A stretch of 64,000 bases of DNA from Volvox africanus (Eukaryota > Chlorophyta > Chlorophyceae > Chlamydomonadales > Volvocaceae), in contig BSDZ01000016.1 of NCBI GenBank assembly GCA_030268105.1, positions 2,921,501 through 2,985,500 on the forward strand, read 5' to 3'. The notes below the pieces were generated by a model that did no database searches, was not told where the DNA came from, and worked only from the letters and a program-made list of their open reading frames with translations. Shown one piece after another: positions 36,101 through 50,300 of this stretch (position 1 is its first letter; each line of letters begins with the position of its first letter). Made by a program: the position numbers and the translations under genes.

Positions 36101-38735
36101 CTGTCTCGATACCAATGTGTTGTACCTCTCCTTCGTGTTTGCTCATAAGTATCTGCACGTCTGAAGGCTTTCGACACCGATGCGCGAGCACTTGCAAGTA
36201 CAACAAGGCAAGCGTGAGCAAACAGAGACAGCGGAAGACTTCAAGACAAGAAGAGATATAACTTACAGTCTTACAGATCGAAGCGGTGCAATGGACGTAA
36301 TCGCCGTCAGCGCCGGAAGCAAGCAATCATCACGCGGCGGTGATAAGCGAAGTTTAGGCTTAGCTCGGGCTAAGTAGGATAGCGTATAGCAATAATAATG
36401 TAGAACACACGAGTGTTCTTCCGGTGCTGAATATCTTATCTTGCTTAGCCGTACTCGCATCTGTTATACTCGCAGCATCACAATGTCGTACGATTCACAC
36501 TAGGAGGCCGATCCTAAGTGTGACAACCCTACTGCGTATAGGCGATGTCCAAGCATAACAATGTATAAGCCTTTCCGGCATTCGCATGATGCAAGGGTCC
36601 GAATAACGATATTCGGTTGCAAGGCATGCATCGCGACAAGTGCGGCGCTCTCAACGTGTGCTGTAATGAAGTAATATTATATCAAATAATATTACTTATC
36701 GTTTCGTAGCACGAGCATAATGCGCACTTCAATGCTTCGGGATTTCATGCATGCTAGGCGGATTTGCCATGATGCGATGTCGCGATGGATAATGATATCA
36801 TGCCAAATGCATATATAAATGTACACGAATACATTTATATCATGCAGGTTCATTTATATGCAATAATCATTCATGCGTTCATCAAGATAACACTTCGCCT
36901 TGTAGGGTCGCATCGACCTACGCATCGGCGGGAAACGAACCGTAGCACAATAAGTAGCACTTCACCTCGTAGCGTCGGATCGACCTACACATCGGCGGGA
37001 AACGAACCGTAGCACAACAACGCACGTACGCATGAGTTGCATTGGCTATGCTAGGGCTTGGTGTCTTTTCAGTCAGCGAGATATTAAGCCTAGGAACGGG
37101 AATTGACAATCTCATCACCTCAGGGATGGCATCGTGCCCTTGCGCTTGAGGTAACGGCAGAACCCGTGGTCCAGCAGTGTTGTCCATATTCGTATTAACT
37201 GCTGAATGTGGCACAATTAAGTGGGCAGGGGTCTGAAGGACAAGGGGCTCTTGAGTGGCTCGCGTGCCAACAGTCTCAAGACCTCTATCCGGAGCTCTAG
37301 CAGCCACAACAAAATCGGGTTGGCTAGCTAAGCTAGTGAGCGGCATATCATCGCGTTCCATGGACATGGAACACGAAGCAATACCCTAGGTTTGCGTAAT
37401 AGAAGCCGACTTCTATCGCAAAGGCAAGAGTACAAAGCGATTCGGTGAGCCTACCGACAGTACTCTTGAGAAGATTCAGTAAACTCAGCAAGTACTTGCC
37501 CAGCTGAGTCCTGATCTCCGTAGTTTGGGCGATGAGAGTCGCCAACTGGTCCGGACGAAAGCCGGTCTCAGTCGTCGCGGCAAGCAATGCCGGTGCACTG
37601 AGATTACCTGCGACTCAGAGCGTACACTTACACAACAAGTGCAGCAATCTAAGCAAAAGCAATTAAACAATTACAAACCGGAAGCGGCGGCGTCCAAAAC
37701 AGCGCGGCCTAGGTCTTCGGCAAAAGTATCTAGCGGTCCTCGTGGTTCGTCGCTGGAACTCGCCATAGAAAGAGCCTACTTCCGATTAGACAAAGAGAGA
37801 CAGTTAGGCAACGAACCTGTCTCGATACCAATGTGTTGTACCTCTCCTTCGTGTTTGCTCATAAGTATCTGCACGTCTGAAGGCTTTTGACACCGATGCG
37901 CGAGCACTTGCAAGTACAACAAGGCAAGCGCGAGCAAACAGAGACAGCGGAAGACTTCAAGACAAGAAGAGATATAACTTACAGTCGTACAGATCGAAGC
38001 GGTGCAATGGACGTAATCGCCGTCAGCGCCGGAAGCAAGCAATCATCACGCGGCGGTGATAAGCGAAGTTTAGGCTTAGCTCGGGCTAAGTAGGATAGCG
38101 TATAGCAATAATAATGTAGAACACACGAGTGTTCTTCCGGTGCTGAATATCTTATCTTGCTTAGCCGTACTCGCATCTGTTATACTCGCAGCATCACAAT
38201 GTCGTACGATTCACACTAGGAGGCCGATCCTAAGTGTGACAACCCTACTGCGTATAGGCGATGTCCAAGCATAACAATGTATAAGCCTTTCCGGCATTCG
38301 CATGATGCAAGGGTCCGAATAACGATATTCGGTTGCAAGGCATGCATCGCAACAAGTGCGGCGCTCTCAACGTGTGCTGTAATGAAGTAATATTATATCA
38401 AATAATATTACTTATCGTTTCGTAGCACGAGCATAATGCGCACTTCAATGCTTCGGGATTTCATGCATGCTAGGCGGATTTGCCATGATGCGATGTCGCG
38501 ATGGATAATGATATCATGCCAAATGCATATATAAATGTACACGAATACATTTATATCATGCAGGTTCATTTATATGCAATAATCATTCATGCGTTCATCA
38601 AGATAACACTTCGCCTTGTAGGGTCGCATCGACCTACGCATCGGCGGGAAACGAACCGTAGCACAATAAGTAGCACTTCACCTCGTAGCGTCGGATCGAC
38701 CTACACATCGGCGGGAAACGAACCGTAGCACAACA

Positions 38736-41700
38736 ACGCACGTACGCATGAGTTGCATTGGCTATGCTAGGGCTTGGTGTCTTTTCAGTCAGCGAGATAT
38801 TAAGCCTAGGAACGGGAATTGACAATCTCATCACCTCAGGGATGGCATCGTGCCCTTGCGCTTGAGGTAACGGCAGAACCCGTGGTCCAGCAGTGTTGTC
38901 CATATTCGTATTAACTGCTGAATGTGGCACAATTAAGTGGGCAGGGGTCTGAAGGACAAGGGGCTCTTGAGTGGCTCGCGTGCCAACAGTCTCAAGACCT
39001 CTATCCGGAGCTCTAGCAGCCACAACAAAATCGGGTTGGCTAGCTAAGCTAGTGAGCGGCATATCATCGCGTTCCATGGACATGGAACACGAAGCAATAC
39101 CCTAGGTTTGCGTAATAGAAGCCGACTTCTATCGCAAAGGCAAGAGTACAAAGCGATTCGGTGAGCCTACCGACAGTACTCTTGAGAAGATTCAGTAAAC
39201 TCAGCAAGTAATTGCCCAGCTGAGTCCTGATCTCCGTAGTTTGGGCGATGAGAGTCGCCAACTGGTCCGGACGAAAGCCGGTCTCAGTCGTCGCGGCAAG
39301 CAATGCCGGTGCACTGAGATTACCTGCGACTCAGAGCGTACACTTACACAACAAGTGCAGCAATCTAAGCAAAAGCAATTAAACAATTACAAACCGGAAG
39401 CGGCGGCGTCCAAAACAGCGCGGCCTAGGTCTTCGGCAAAAGTATCTAGCGGTCCTCGTGGTTCGTCGCTGGAACTCGCCATAGAAAGAGCCTACTTCCG
39501 ATTAGACAAAGAGAGACAGTTAGGCAACGAACCTGTCTCGATACCAATGTGTTGTACCTCTCCTTCGTGTTTGCTCATAAGTATCTGCACGTCTGAAGGC
39601 TTTCGACACCGATGCGCGAGCACTTGCAAGTACAACAAGGCAAGCGCGAGCAAACAGAGACAGCGGAAGACTTCAAGACAAGAAGAGATATAACTTACAG
39701 TCGTACAGATCGAAGCGGTGCAATGGACGTAATCGCCGTCAGCGCCGGAAGCAAGCAATCATCACGCGGCGGTGATAAGCGAAGTTTAGGCTTAGCTCGG
39801 GCTAAGTAGGATAGCGTATAGCAATAATAATGTAGAACACACGAGTGTTCTTCCGGTGCTGAATATCTTATCTTGCTTAGCCGTACTCGCATCTGTTATA
39901 CTCGCAGCATCACAATGTCGTACGATTCACACTAGGAGGCCGATCCTAAGTGTGACAACCCTACTGCGTATAGGCGATGTCCAAGCATAACAATGTATAA
40001 GCCTTTCCGGCATTCGCATGATGCAAGGGTCCGAATAACGATATTCGGTTGCAAGGCATGCATCGCGACAAGTGCGGCGCTCTCAACGTGTGCTGTAATG
40101 AAGTAATATTATATCAAATAATATTACTTATCGTTTCGTAGCACGAGCATAATGCGCACTTCAATGCTTCGGGATTTCATGCATGCTAGGCGGATTTGCC
40201 ATGATGCGATGTCGCGATGGATAATGATATCATGCCAAATGCATATATAAATGTACACGAATACATTTATATCATGCAGGTTCATTTATATGCAATAATC
40301 ATTCATGCGTTCATCAAGATAACACTTCGCCTTGTAGGGTCGCATCGACCTACGCATCGGCGGGAAACGAACCGTAGCACAATAAGTAGCACTTCACCTC
40401 GTAGCGTCGGATCGACCTACACATCGGCGGGAAACGAACCGTAGCACAACAACGCACGTACGCATGAGTTGCATTGGCTATGCTAGGGCTTGGTGTCTTT
40501 TCAGTCAGCGAGATATTAAGCCTAGGAACGGGAATTGACAATCTCATCACCTCAGGGATGGCATCGTGCCCTTGCGCTTGAGGTAACGGCAGAACCCGTG
40601 GTCCAGCAGTGTTGTCCATATTCGTATTAACTGCTGAATGTGGCACAATTAAGTGGGCAGGGGTCTGAAGGACAAGGGGCTCTTGAGTGGCTCGCGTGCC
40701 AACAGTCTCAAGACCTCTATCCGGAGCTCTAGCAGCCACAACAAAATCGGGTTGGCTAGCTAAGCTAGTGAGCGGCATATCATCGCGTTCCATGGACATG
40801 GAACACGAAGCAATACCCTAGGTTTGCGTAATAGAAGCCGACTTCTATCGCAAAGGCAAGAGTACAAAGCGATTCGGTGAGCCTACCGACAGTACTCTTG
40901 AGAAGATTCAGTAAACTCAGCAAGTAATTGCCCAGCTGAGTCCTGATCTCCGTAGTTTGGGCGATGAGAGTCGCCAACTGGTCCGGACGAAAGCCGGTCT
41001 CAGTCGTCGCGGCAAGCAATGCCGGTGCACTGAGATTACCTGCGACTCAGAGCGTACACTTACACAACAAGTGCAGCAATCTAAGCAAAAGCAATTAAAC
41101 AATTACAAACCGGAAGCGGCGGCGTCCAAAACAGCGCGGCCTAGGTCTTCGGCAAAAGTATCTAGCGGTCCTCGTGGTTCGTCGCTGGAACTCGCCATAG
41201 AAAGAGCCTACTTCCGATTAGACAAAGAGAGACAGTTAGGCAACGAACCTGTCTCGATACCAATGTGTTGTACCTCTCCTTCGTGTTTGCTCATAAGTAT
41301 CTGCACGTCTGAAGGCTTTCGACACCGATGCGCGAGCACTTGCAAGTACAACAAGGCAAGCGCGAGCAAACAGAGACAGCGGAAGACTTCAAGACAAGAA
41401 GAGATATAACTTACAGTCGTACAGATCGAAGCGGTGCAATGGACGTAATCGCCGTCAGCGCCGGAAGCAAGCAATCATCACGCGGCGGTGATAAGCGAAG
41501 TTTAGGCTTAGCTCGGGCTAAGTAGGATAGCGTATAGCAATAATAATGTAGAACACACGAGTGTTCTTCCGGTGCTGAATATCTTATCTTGCTTAGCCGT
41601 ACTCGCATCTGTTATACTCGCAGCATCACAATGTCGTACGATTCACACTAGGAGGCCGATCCTAAGTGTGACAACCCTACTGCGTATAGGCGATGTCCAA

Positions 41701-44700
41701 GCATAACAATGTATAAGCCTTTCCGGCATTCGCATGATGCAAGGGTCCGAATAACGATATTCGGTTGCAAGGCATGCATCGCGACAAGTGCGGCGCTCTC
41801 AACGTGTGCTGTAATGAAGTAATATTATATCAAATAATATTACTTATCGTTTCGTAGCACGAGCATAATGCGCACTTCAATGCTTCGGGATTTCATGCAT
41901 GCTAGGCGGATTTGCCATGATGCGATGTCGCGATGGATAATGATATCATGCCAAATGCATATATAAATGTACACGAATACATTTATATCATGCAGGTTCA
42001 TTTATATGCAATAATCATTCATGCGTTCATCAAGATAACACTTCGCCTTGTAGGGTCGCATCGACCTACGCATCGGCGGGAAACGAACCGTAGCACAATA
42101 AGTAGCACTTCACCTCGTAGCGTCGGATCGACCTACACATCGGCGGGAAACGAACCGTAGCACAACAACGCACGTACGCATGAGTTGCATTGGCTATGCT
42201 AGGGCTTGGTGTCTTTTCAGTCAGCGAGATATTAAGCCTAGGAACGGGAATTGACAATCTCATCACCTCAGGGATGGCATCGTGCCCTTGCGCTTGAGGT
42301 AACGGCAGAACCCGTGGTCCAGCAGTGTTGTCCATATTCGTATTAACTGCTGAATGTGGCACAATTAAGTGGGCAGGGGTCTGAAGGACAAGGGGCTCTT
42401 GAGTGGCTCGCGTGCCAACAGTCTCAAGACCTCTATCCGGAGCTCTAGCAGCCACAACAAAATCGGGTTGGCTAGCTAAGCTAGTGAGCGGCATATCATC
42501 GCGTTCCATGGACATGGAACACGAAGCAATACCCTAGGTTTGCGTAATAGAAGCCGACTTCTATCGCAAAGGCAAGAGTACAAAGCGATTCGGTGAGCCT
42601 ACCGACAGTACTCTTGAGAAGATTCAGTAAACTCAGCAAGTAATTGCCCAGCTGAGTCCTGATCTCCGTAGTTTGGGCGATGAGAGTCGCCAACTGGTCC
42701 GGACGAAAGCCGGTCTCAGTCGTCGCGGCAAGCAATGCCGGTGCACTGAGATTACCTGCGACTCAGAGCGTACACTTACACAACAAGTGCAGCAATCTAA
42801 GCAAAAGCAATTAAACAATTACAAACCGGAAGCGGCGGCGTCCAAAACAGCGCGGCCTAGGTCTTCGGCAAAAGTATCTAGCGGTCCTCGTGGTTCGTCG
42901 CTGGAACTCGCCATAGAAAGAGCCTACTTCCGATTAGACAAAGAGAGACAGTTAGGCAACGAACCTGTCTCGATACCAATGTGTTGTACCTCTCCTTCGT
43001 GTTTGCTCATAAGTATCTGCACGTCTGAAGGCTTTCGACACCGATGCGCGAGCACTTGCAAGTACAACAAGGCAAGCGCGAGCAAACAGAGACAGCGGAA
43101 GACTTCAAGACAAGAAGAGATATAACTTACAGTCGTACAGATCGAAGCGGTGCAATGGACGTAATCGCCGTCAGCGCCGGAAGCAAGCAATCATCACGCG
43201 GCGGTGATAAGCGAAGTTTAGGCTTAGCTCGGGCTAAGTAGGATAGCGTATAGCAATAATAATGTAGAACACACGAGTGTTCTTCCGGTGCTGAATATCT
43301 TATCTTGCTTAGCCGTACTCGCATCTGTTATACTCGCAGCATCACAATGTCGTACGATTCACACTAGGAGGCCGATCCTAAGTGTGACAACCCTACTGCG
43401 TATAGGCGATGTCCAAGCATAACAATGTATAAGCCTTTCCGGCATTCGCATGATGCAAGGGTCCGAATAACGATATTCGGTTGCAAGGCATGCATCGCGA
43501 CAAGTGCGGCGCTCTCAACGTGTGCTGTAATGAAGTAATATTATATCAAATAATATTACTTATCGTTTCGTAGCACGAGCATAATGCGCACTTCAATGCT
43601 TCGGGATTTCATGCATGCTAGGCGGATTTGCCATGATGCGATGTCGCGATGGATAATGATATCATGCCAAATGCATATATAAATGTACACGAATACATTT
43701 ATATCATGCAGGTTCATTTATATGCAATAATCATTCATGCGTTCATCAAGATAACACTTCGCCTTGTAGGGTCGCATCGACCTACGCATCGGCGGGAAAC
43801 GAACCGTAGCACAATAAGTAGCACTTCACCTCGTAGCGTCGGATCGACCTACACATCGGCGGGAAACGAACCGTAGCACAACAACGCACGTACGCATGAG
43901 TTGCATTGGCTATGCTAGGGCTTGGTGTCTTTTCAGTCAGCGAGATATTAAGCCTAGGAACGGGAATTGACAATCTCATCACCTCAGGGATGGCATCGTG
44001 CCCTTGCGCTTGAGGTAACGGCAGAACCCGTGGTCCAGCAGTGTTGTCCATATTCGTATTAACTGCTGAATGTGGCACAATTAAGTGGGCAGGGGTCTGA
44101 AGGACAAGGGGCTCTTGAGTGGCTCGCGTGCCAACAGTCTCAAGACCTCTATCCGGAGCTCTAGCAGCCACAACAAAATCGGGTTGGCTAGCTAAGCTAG
44201 TGAGCGGCATATCATCGCGTTCCATGGACATGGAACACGAAGCAATACCCTAGGTTTGCGTAATAGAAGCCGACTTCTATCGCAAAGGCAAGAGTACAAA
44301 GCGATTCGGTGAGCCTACCGACAGTACTCTTGAGAAGATTCAGTAAACTCAGCAAGTAATTGCCCAGCTGAGTCCTGATCTCCGTAGTTTGGGCGATGAG
44401 AGTCGCCAACTGGTCCGGACGAAAGCCGGTCTCAGTCGTCGCGGCAAGCAATGCCGGTGCACTGAGATTACCTGCGACTCAGAGCGTACACTTACACAAC
44501 AAGTGCAGCAATCTAAGCAAAAGCAATTAAACAATTACAAACCGGAAGCGGCGGCGTCCAAAACAGCGCGGCCTAGGTCTTCGGCAAAAGTATCTAGCGG
44601 TCCTCGTGGTTCGTCGCTGGAACTCGCCATAGAAAGAGCCTACTTCCGATTAGACAAAGAGAGACAGTTAGGCAACGAACCTGTCTCGATACCAATGTGT

Positions 44701-47315
44701 TGTACCTCTCCTTCGTGTTTGCTCATAAGTATCTGCACGTCTGAAGGCTTTCGACACCGATGCGCGAGCACTTGCAAGTACAACAAGGCAAGCGCGAGCA
44801 AACAGAGACAGCGGAAGACTTCAAGACAAGAAGAGATATAACTTACAGTCGTACAGATCGAAGCGGTGCAATGGACGTAATCGCCGTCAGCGCCGGAAGC
44901 AAGCAATCATCACGCGGCGGTGATAAGCGAAGTTTAGGCTTAGCTCGGGCTAAGTAGGATAGCGTATAGCAATAATAATGTAGAACACACGAGTGTTCTT
45001 CCGGTGCTGAATATCTTATCTTGCTTAGCCGTACTCGCATCTGTTATACTCGCAGCATCACAATGTCGTACGATTCACACTAGGAGGCCGATCCTAAGTG
45101 TGACAACCCTACTGCGTATAGGCGATGTCCAAGCATAACAATGTATAAGCCTTTCCGGCATTCGCATGATGCAAGGGTCCGAATAACGATATTCGGTTGC
45201 AAGGCATGCATCGCGACAAGTGCGGCGCTCTCAACGTGTGCTGTAATGAAGTAATATTATATCAAATAATATTACTTATCGTTTCGTAGCACGAGCATAA
45301 TGCGCACTTCAATGCTTCGGGATTTCATGCATGCTAGGCGGATTTGCCATGATGCGATGTCGCGATGGATAATGATATCATGCCAAATGCATATATAAAT
45401 GTACACGAATACATTTATATCATGCAGGTTCATTTATATGCAATAATCATTCATGCGTTCATCAAGATAACACTTCGCCTTGTAGGGTCGCATCGACCTA
45501 CGCATCGGCGGGAAACGAACCGTAGCACAATAAGTAGCACTTCACCTCGTAGCGTCGGATCGACCTACACATCGGCGGGAAACGAACCGTAGCACAACAA
45601 CGCACGTACGCATGAGTTGCATTGGCTATGCTAGGGCTTGGTGTCTTTTCAGTCAGCGAGATATTAAGCCTAGGAACGGGAATTGACAATCTCATCACCT
45701 CAGGGATGGCATCGTGCCCTTGCGCTTGAGGTAACGGCAGAACCCGTGGTCCAGCAGTGTTGTCCATATTCGTATTAACTGCTGAATGTGGCACAATTAA
45801 GTGGGCAGGGGTCTGAAGGACAAGGGGCTCTTGAGTGGCTCGCGTGCCAACAGTCTCAAGACCTCTATCCGGAGCTCTAGCAGCCACAACAAAATCGGGT
45901 TGGCTAGCTAAGCTAGTGAGCGGCATATCATCGCGTTCCATGGACATGGAACACGAAGCAATACCCTAGGTTTGCGTAATAGAAGCCGACTTCTATCGCA
46001 AAGGCAAGAGTACAAAGCGATTCGGTGAGCCTACCGACAGTACTCTTGAGAAGATTCAGTAAACTCAGCAAGTAATTGCCCAGCTGAGTCCTGATCTCCG
46101 TAGTTTGGGCGATGAGAGTCGCCAACTGGTCCGGACGAAAGCCGGTCTCAGTCGTCGCGGCAAGCAATGCCGGTGCACTGAGATTACCTGCGACTCAGAG
46201 CGTACACTTACACAACAAGTGCAGCAATCTAAGCAAAAGCAATTAAACAATTACAAACCGGAAGCGGCGGCGTCCAAAACAGCGCGGCCTAGGTCTTCGG
46301 CAAAAGTATCTAGCGGTCCTCGTGGTTCGTCGCTGGAACTCGCCATAGAAAGAGCCTACTTCCGATTAGACAAAGAGAGACAGTTAGGCAACGAACCTGT
46401 CTCGATACCAATGTGTTGTACCTCTCCTTCGTGTTTGCTCATAAGTATCTGCACGTCTGAAGGCTTTCGACACCGATGCGCGAGCACTTGCAAGTACAAC
46501 AAGGCAAGCGCGAGCAAACAGAGACAGCGGAAGACTTCAAGACAAGAAGAGATATAACTTACAGTCGTACAGATCGAAGCGGTGCAATGGACGTAATCGC
46601 CGTCAGCGCCGGAAGCAAGCAATCATCACGCGGCGGTGATAAGCGAAGTTTAGGCTTAGCTCGGGCTAAGTAGGATAGCGTATAGCAATAATAATGTAGA
46701 ACACACGAGTGTTCTTCCGGTGCTGAATATCTTATCTTGCTTAGCCGTACTCGCATCTGTTATACTCGCAGCATCACAATGTCGTACGATTCACACTAGG
46801 AGGCCGATCCTAAGTGTGACAACCCTACTGCGTATAGGCGATGTCCAAGCATAACAATGTATAAGCCTTTCCGGCATTCGCATGATGCAAGGGTCCGAAT
46901 AACGATATTCGGTTGCAAGGCATGCATCGCGACAAGTGCGGCGCTCTCAACGTGTGCTGTAATGAAGTAATATTATATCAAATAATATTACTTATCGTTT
47001 CGTAGCACGAGCATAATGCGCACTTCAATGCTTCGGGATTTCATGCATGCTAGGCGGATTTGCCATGATGCGATGTCGCGATGGATAATGATATCATGCC
47101 AAATGCATATATAAATGTACACGAATACATTTATATCATGCAGGTTCATTTATATGCAATAATCATTCATGCGTTCATCAAGATAACACTTCGCCTTGTA
47201 GGGTCGCATCGACCTACGCATCGGCGGGAAACGAACCGTAGCACAATAAGTAGCACTTCACCTCGTAGCGTCGGATCGACCTACACATCGGCGGGAAACG
47301 AACCGTAGCACAACA
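38736..47315 (-). repeat. Run of five apparently identical array units
   Basis: Five consecutive units (38736, 40452, 42168, 43884 and 45600 onward, 1,716 bp each) share the same state at every variable site I tracked: TTCCATGGACATGG, AAGTAATTGCCC and CAGTCGTACAG, with no private change noticed. This suggests very recent local amplification, or an assembly of near-identical reads. Confidence 0.7.
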
Positions 47316-50300
47316 ACGCACGTACGCATGAGTTGCATTGGCTATGCTAGGGCTTGGTGTCTTTTCAGTCAGCGAGATATTAAGCCTAGGAACGGGAATT
47401 GACAATCTCATCACCTCAGGGATGGCATCGTGCCCTTGCGCTTGAGGTAACGGCAGAACCCGTGGTCCAGCAGTGTTGTCCATATTCGTATTAACTGCTG
47501 AATGTGGCACAATTAAGTGGGCAGGGGTCTGAAGGACAAGGGGCTCTTGAGTGGCTCGCGTGCCAACAGTCTCAAGACCTCTATCCGGAGCTCTAGCAGC
47601 CACAACAAAATCGGGTTGGCTAGCTAAGCTAGTGAGCGGCATATCATCGCGTTCCATGGACATGGAACACGAAGCAATACCCTAGGTTTGCGTAATAGAA
47701 GCCGACTTCTATCGCAAAGGCAAGAGTACAAAGCGATTCGGTGAGCCTACCGACAGTACTCTTGAGAAGATTCAGTAAACTCAGCAAGTACTTGCCCAGC
47801 TGAGTCCTGATCTCCGTAGTTTGGGCGATGAGAGTCGCCAACTGGTCCGGACGAAAGCCGGTCTCAGTCGTCGCGGCAAGCAATGCCGGTGCACTGAGAT
47901 TACCTGCGACTCAGAGCGTACACTTACACAACAAGTGCAGCAATCTAAGCAAAAGCAATTAAACAATTACAAACCGGAAGCGGCGGCATCCAAAACAGCG
48001 CGGCCTAGGTCTTTGGCAAAAGTATCTAGCGGTCCTCGTGGTTCGTCGCTGGAACTCGCCATAGAAAGAGCCTACTTCCGATTAGACAAAGAGAGACAGT
48101 TAGGCAACGAACCTGTCTCGATACCAATGTGTTGTACCTCTCCTTCGTGTTTGCTCATAAGTATCTGCATGTCTGAAGGCTTTCGACACCGATGCGCGAG
48201 CACTTGCAAGTACAACAAGGCAAGCGCGAGCAAACAGAGACAGCGGAAGACTTCAAGACAAGAAGAGATATAACTTACAGTCTTACAGATCGAAGCGGTG
48301 CAATGGACGTAATCGCCGTCAGCGCCGGAAGCAAGCAATCATCACGCGGCGGTGATAAGCGAAGTTTAGGCTTAGCTCGGGCTAAGTAGGATAGCGTATA
48401 GCAATAATAATGTAGAACACACGAGTGTTCTTCCGGTGCTGAATATCTTATCTTGCTTAGCCGTACTCGCATCTGTTATACTCGCAGCATCACAATGTCG
48501 TACGATTCACACTAGGAGGCCGATCCTAAGTGTGACAACCCTACTGCGTATAGGCGATGTCCAAGCATAACAATGTATAAGCCTTTCCGGCATTCGCATG
48601 ATGCAAGGGTCCGAATAACGATATTCGGTTGCAAGGCATGCATCGCGACAAGTGCGGCGCTCTCAACGTGTGCTGTAATGAAGTAATATTATATCAAATA
48701 ATATTACTTATCGTTTCGTAGCACGAGCATAATGCGCACTTCAATGCTTCGGGATTTCATGCATGCTAGGCGGATTTGCCATGATGCGATGTCGCGATGG
48801 ATAATGATATCATGCCAAATGCATATATAAATGTACACGAATACATTTATATCATGCAGGTTCATTTATATGCAATAATCATTCATGCGTTCATCAAGAT
48901 AACACTTCGCCTTGTAGGGTCGCATCGACCTACGCATCGGCGGGAAACGAACCGTAGCACAATAAGTAGCACTTCACCTCGTAGCGTCGGATCGACCTAC
49001 ACATCGGCGGGAAACGAACCGTAGCACAACAACGCACGTACGCATGAGTTGCATTGGCTATGCTAGGGCTTGGTGTCTTTTCAGTCAGCGAGATATTAAG
49101 CCTAGGAACGGGAATTGACAATCTCATCACCTCAGGGATGGCATCGTGCCCTTGCGCTTGAGGTAACGGCAGAACCCGTGGTCCAGCAGTGTTGTCCATA
49201 TTCGTATTAACTGCTGAATGTGGCACAATTAAGTGGGCAGGGGTCTGAAGGACAAGGGGCTCTTGAGTGGCTCGCGTGCCAACAGTCTCAAGACCTCTAT
49301 CCGGAGCTCTAGCAGCCACAACAAAATCGGGTTGGCTAGCTAAGCTAGTGAGCGGCATATCATCGCGTTCCGTGGACATGGAACACGAAGCAATACCCTA
49401 GGTTTGCGTAATAGAAGCCGACTTCTATCGCAAAGGCAAGAGTACAAAGCGATTCGGTGAGCCTACCGACAGTACTCTTGAGAAGATTCAGTAAACTCAG
49501 CAAGTAATTGCCCAGCTGAGTCCTGATCTCCGTAGTTTGGGCGATGAGAGTCGCCAACTGGTCCGGACGAAAGCCGGTCTCAGTCGTCGCGGCAAGCAAT
49601 GCCGGTGCACTGAGATTACCTGCGACTCAGAGCGTACACTTACACAACAAGTGCAGCAATCTAAGCAAAAGCAATTAAACAATTACAAACCGGAAGCGGC
49701 GGCGTCCAAAACAGCGCGGCCTAGGTCTTCGGCAAAAGTATCTAGCGGTCCTCGTGGTTCGTCGCTGGAACTCGCCATAGAAAGAGCCTACTTCCGATTA
49801 GACAAAGAGAGACAGTTAGGCAACGAACCTGTCTCGATACCAATGTGTTGTACCTCTCCTTCGTGTTTGCTCATAAGTATCTGCACGTCTGAAGGCTTTC
49901 GACACCGATGCGCGAGCACTTGCAAGTACAACAAGGCAAGCGTGAGCAAACAGAGACAGCGGAAGACTTCAAGACAAGAAGAGATATAACTTACAGTCTT
50001 ACAGATCGAAGCGGTGCAATGGACGTAATCGCCGTCAGCGCCGGAAGCAAGCAATCATCACGCGGCGGTGATAAGCGAAGTTTAGGCTTAGCTCGGGCTA
50101 AGTAGGATAGCGTATAGCAATAATAATGTAGAACACACGAGTGTTCTTCCGGTGCTGAATATCTTATCTTGCTTAGCCGTACTCGCATCTGTTATACTCG
50201 CAGCATCACAATGTCGTACGATTCACACTAGGAGGCCGATCCTAAGTGTGACAACCCTACTGCGTATAGGCGATGTCCAAGCATAACAATGTATAAGCCT

